From Ignavibacteriaceae bacterium (GTDB lineage Bacteria; Bacteroidota; Ignavibacteria; Ignavibacteriales; Ignavibacteriaceae): DNA of 64,000 nt. Below, in pieces: positions 62,486 to 64,000 of this stretch. A model generated the notes under the pieces. That model saw only the letters and a program-made list of their open reading frames with translations, did no database searches and was not told where the DNA came from. The stretch spans positions 46,881-110,880 of the forward strand of contig JACAFB010000034.1 of assembly GCA_013388545.1 (NCBI GenBank), in the 5' to 3' direction. The number at the start of each line of letters is the position of its first letter. The first letter of the stretch is position 1. Made by a program: the position numbers and the translations under genes.

Positions 62486-64000
62486 TTACTTTAATAATTT
62501 CTTTAATGCTTTATCCAATTGTTGATCAGTAATTTTCTTCAGTTTGTAATCGGAAGCGATAACTTTTTTCACACCGCCCTCATTGTAAAGATTCAGAAAT
62601 TCCATTAAAGTATCTTTATAATGGTTCGCAAGTTCTATGATACGATTCTCTTTAATTACTTTTTTGCTGTAAGAAAATTGAATGTTTAACTGTCCCTCTG
62701 AAATTAAGCTGGTGACTTCTATCAAATGTTCGCGATGATTATTTTCATCAACCTGAGGGCCGACTGATTCTTTTGCGGCTGAAAAAATGCCGCCATCTGT
62801 AATATTATCGAAGCTGCCGAGATGATTGAATATGATTTCGGCTAAAGGTATTTCTTTCAATTCTTGAATTCCCTTGATGTACTTCAGTAAACCGAATCCA
62901 ATTCCATTGTTTTGAACAGCCCGGAGCTGCTCTTTAATCAGGTTGACCTGATCAACTATCTGAACTTCTTTCTTTAAATCAAGATAAACCGGATAAATTG
63001 ATGTAAACCAGCCAACTGTTCTTTTAACATCAATCTCTGCGTAATTCATTTCTCTGCCATGACTTTCAAGATCAAGCAGTAAAGTTCTTCTGCCAGTCCA
63101 TTTATTATATGCACGCATTAAACAGCCAATTAGCAATTCATCGACTTTTAAATTGAATTCAGGAGCTGCCTTGATCAGAAGTGATTCAGTTTCAGAAGCC
63201 GGGATACTGATCACAAGCTGTTCATTAAATTTATTTAAGTTTTCTCCGTCATAATCTTTTTCAATTCCGAAGTGTTTCCTTTTTCTTAATCCGCTCCAAA
63301 AATCAATTTCATCATTCAGTGATTCTGATTGAGCGATTGACTGAAGAGTTTCAGACCATTTTTTATACGAACAGGTTTTGGATGGAAGCCTGAATTCATT
63401 ATGAATTTCTGAACTCATGAACATCGATATTAAATCCTCGAGAATTATTCTCCATGAAACAGCATCGATGATTAAGTGATGAAACGTAAAGAACAAACGG
63501 TTGTTGTTCTCACTTCCCGAAGAAAAGTATGCTGCTCTGAATAAAGGCGTTTTCGATAAATCAAAACTGCGTTGAAGTATATCGCAGGTTTTCTTAACCT
63601 CATCTGAGAATTCCGTATCGTTTAAGTGACTAAAATCAAAATAGCTAAGGCAATCAGAATTAAATTCCTGCCCGACTACTTGCTCAATAATATTTTCATG
63701 TTTTATAAATTTCGCCCTAAGCATGTCATGATGCATAACAAGTATTTCCAGCACATTTAGAATTTGAGCTTCTTCGAGATTCATTTTAACAACAAAAAGC
63801 GCTGATTGATTATAATGATTAGGGTTTTCGAAATTCTGATCAAAGAACCACTTTTGAACGGGCGTTAATTCGATTTTTCCGGTGACAGTTTCATAGTTGC
63901 TTTCTTTCACTTTTATTTTTTCAGCAACACGGGCTAATCTTTCAATTGTTTGATACTGAAAAAGCTGAAGCGGAGAAATCTTCAGTCCCCTGCTTGCAGC
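62486..64000 (-). CDS. C-terminal part of a large upstream NRPS: carrier end plus epimerase, 5' end outside window
   Basis: The frame is open from the right edge to the TAA at 62486. The first visible residues, AASRGLKISPLQLFQ, are the last helices of a carrier domain; they are followed by an epimerisation domain (TGKIELTPVQKWFF, HHLIIDAVSW, and the E-type ESHGRE, NHLGSFD patterns). A GTG at 63910 could look like a start, but homology continues upstream of it, so it is internal. The visible part is 504 residues. The E domain turns the last residue of this protein to D, and the next synthetase starts with a DCL condensation domain. The final residues (DQQLDKALKKLLK) may act as a docking helix. 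Confidence 0.9.
   Translation of the reverse strand, partial: AASRGLKISPLQLFQYQTIERLARVAEKIKVKESNYETVTGKIELTPVQKWFFDQNFENPNHYNQSALFVVKMNLEEAQILNVLEILVMHHDMLRAKFIKHENIIEQVVGQEFNSDCLSYFDFSHLNDTEFSDEVKKTCDILQRSFDLSKTPLFRAAYFSSGSENNNRLFFTFHHLIIDAVSWRIILEDLISMFMSSEIHNEFRLPSKTCSYKKWSETLQSIAQSESLNDEIDFWSGLRKRKHFGIEKDYDGENLNKFNEQLVISIPASETESLLIKAAPEFNLKVDELLIGCLMRAYNKWTGRRTLLLDLESHGREMNYAEIDVKRTVGWFTSIYPVYLDLKKEVQIVDQVNLIKEQLRAVQNNGIGFGLLKYIKGIQELKEIPLAEIIFNHLGSFDNITDGGIFSAAKESVGPQVDENNHREHLIEVTSLISEGQLNIQFSYSKKVIKENRIIELANHYKDTLMEFLNLYNEGGVKKVIASDYKLKKITDQQLDKALKKLLK

Noticed and set aside
62486..63910. A complete 474-residue stand-alone condensation/epimerisation protein starting at GTG 63910
   Set aside because: The same frame continues without stop to the window edge and encodes the end of a carrier domain, so the GTG is internal.
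1..64000. CRISPR arrays, tRNA or rRNA genes, insertion sequences
   Set aside because: No regularly spaced repeats, no cloverleaf or rRNA sequence noticed, and no transposase among the ORFs.

Overview
The window comes from an AT-rich Gram-negative bacterium with a type IX secretion system (T9SS). Five proteins end in a C-terminal sorting domain with the NYPNPFNPST-type motif, and there is a PorV-like outer-membrane protein and a TonB-dependent receptor. This style of sorting domain is common in Ignavibacteria (Ignavibacteriota) and relatives, so I infer that lineage; no rRNA or marker gene in the window proves it. I saw no mobile element, CRISPR array or tRNA.

Layout. (1) 1-3.2 kb: the start of a secreted amidase-like lipoprotein and a GHL10 glycosidase, both probably acting on cell wall. 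(2) 3.3-13.2 kb: a six-gene operon on the minus strand encoding a TonB-dependent receptor, a large exported protein, two lipoproteins, a PorV-like barrel and a T9SS-sorted propeller; this looks like one cell-surface complex of unknown substrate. (3) 13.4-20.6 kb: a glycosyltransferase, a TolB-like propeller, an Amidase_3 cell-wall amidase with T9SS tag, and a metallophosphatase-PQQ propeller fusion. (4) 20.6-37 kb: a dense set of peptidoglycan turnover genes: lipocalin, surface GH3 (NagZ-like), NagX/HGSNAT-like membrane acyltransferase, transglutaminase-like protein, SH3-NlpC/P60 endopeptidase, AmpG-like permease, BadF-type amino-sugar kinase, a fused PGRP amidase plus NamZ (DUF1343) lipoprotein, diaminopimelate decarboxylase, a two-subunit D-2-hydroxyacid (lactate/glycolate) dehydrogenase, and a DUF4301 protein that carries nucleotidyltransferase-like motifs. 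Read together they could hydrolyse muropeptides outside the cell, import them and use amino sugar, meso-DAP and D-lactate. (5) 37-40.9 kb: a lipoprotein and an SBBP-repeat T9SS protein. (6) 40.9-64 kb: a nonribosomal peptide synthetase (NRPS) operon on the minus strand that enters from the right edge.

The NRPS line reads, in order of transcription: (upstream module, cut by the window)-PCP-E / C-A-T-C-A-T / C-A-T-C-A-T-E / C-A-T-TE, then an MFS exporter, an MbtH-like protein, a type II thioesterase and an Sfp-type phosphopantetheinyl transferase. At least six modules are implied. The adenylation pocket residues I read by eye suggest aromatic, Phe, Orn-like, Asn-like (D by epimerisation) and an unresolved aliphatic residue, preceded by a D-residue from the upstream module. 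Both condensation domains that follow an E domain have the DCL-type N-terminus, so domain order and stereochemistry agree. The product is unknown to me.
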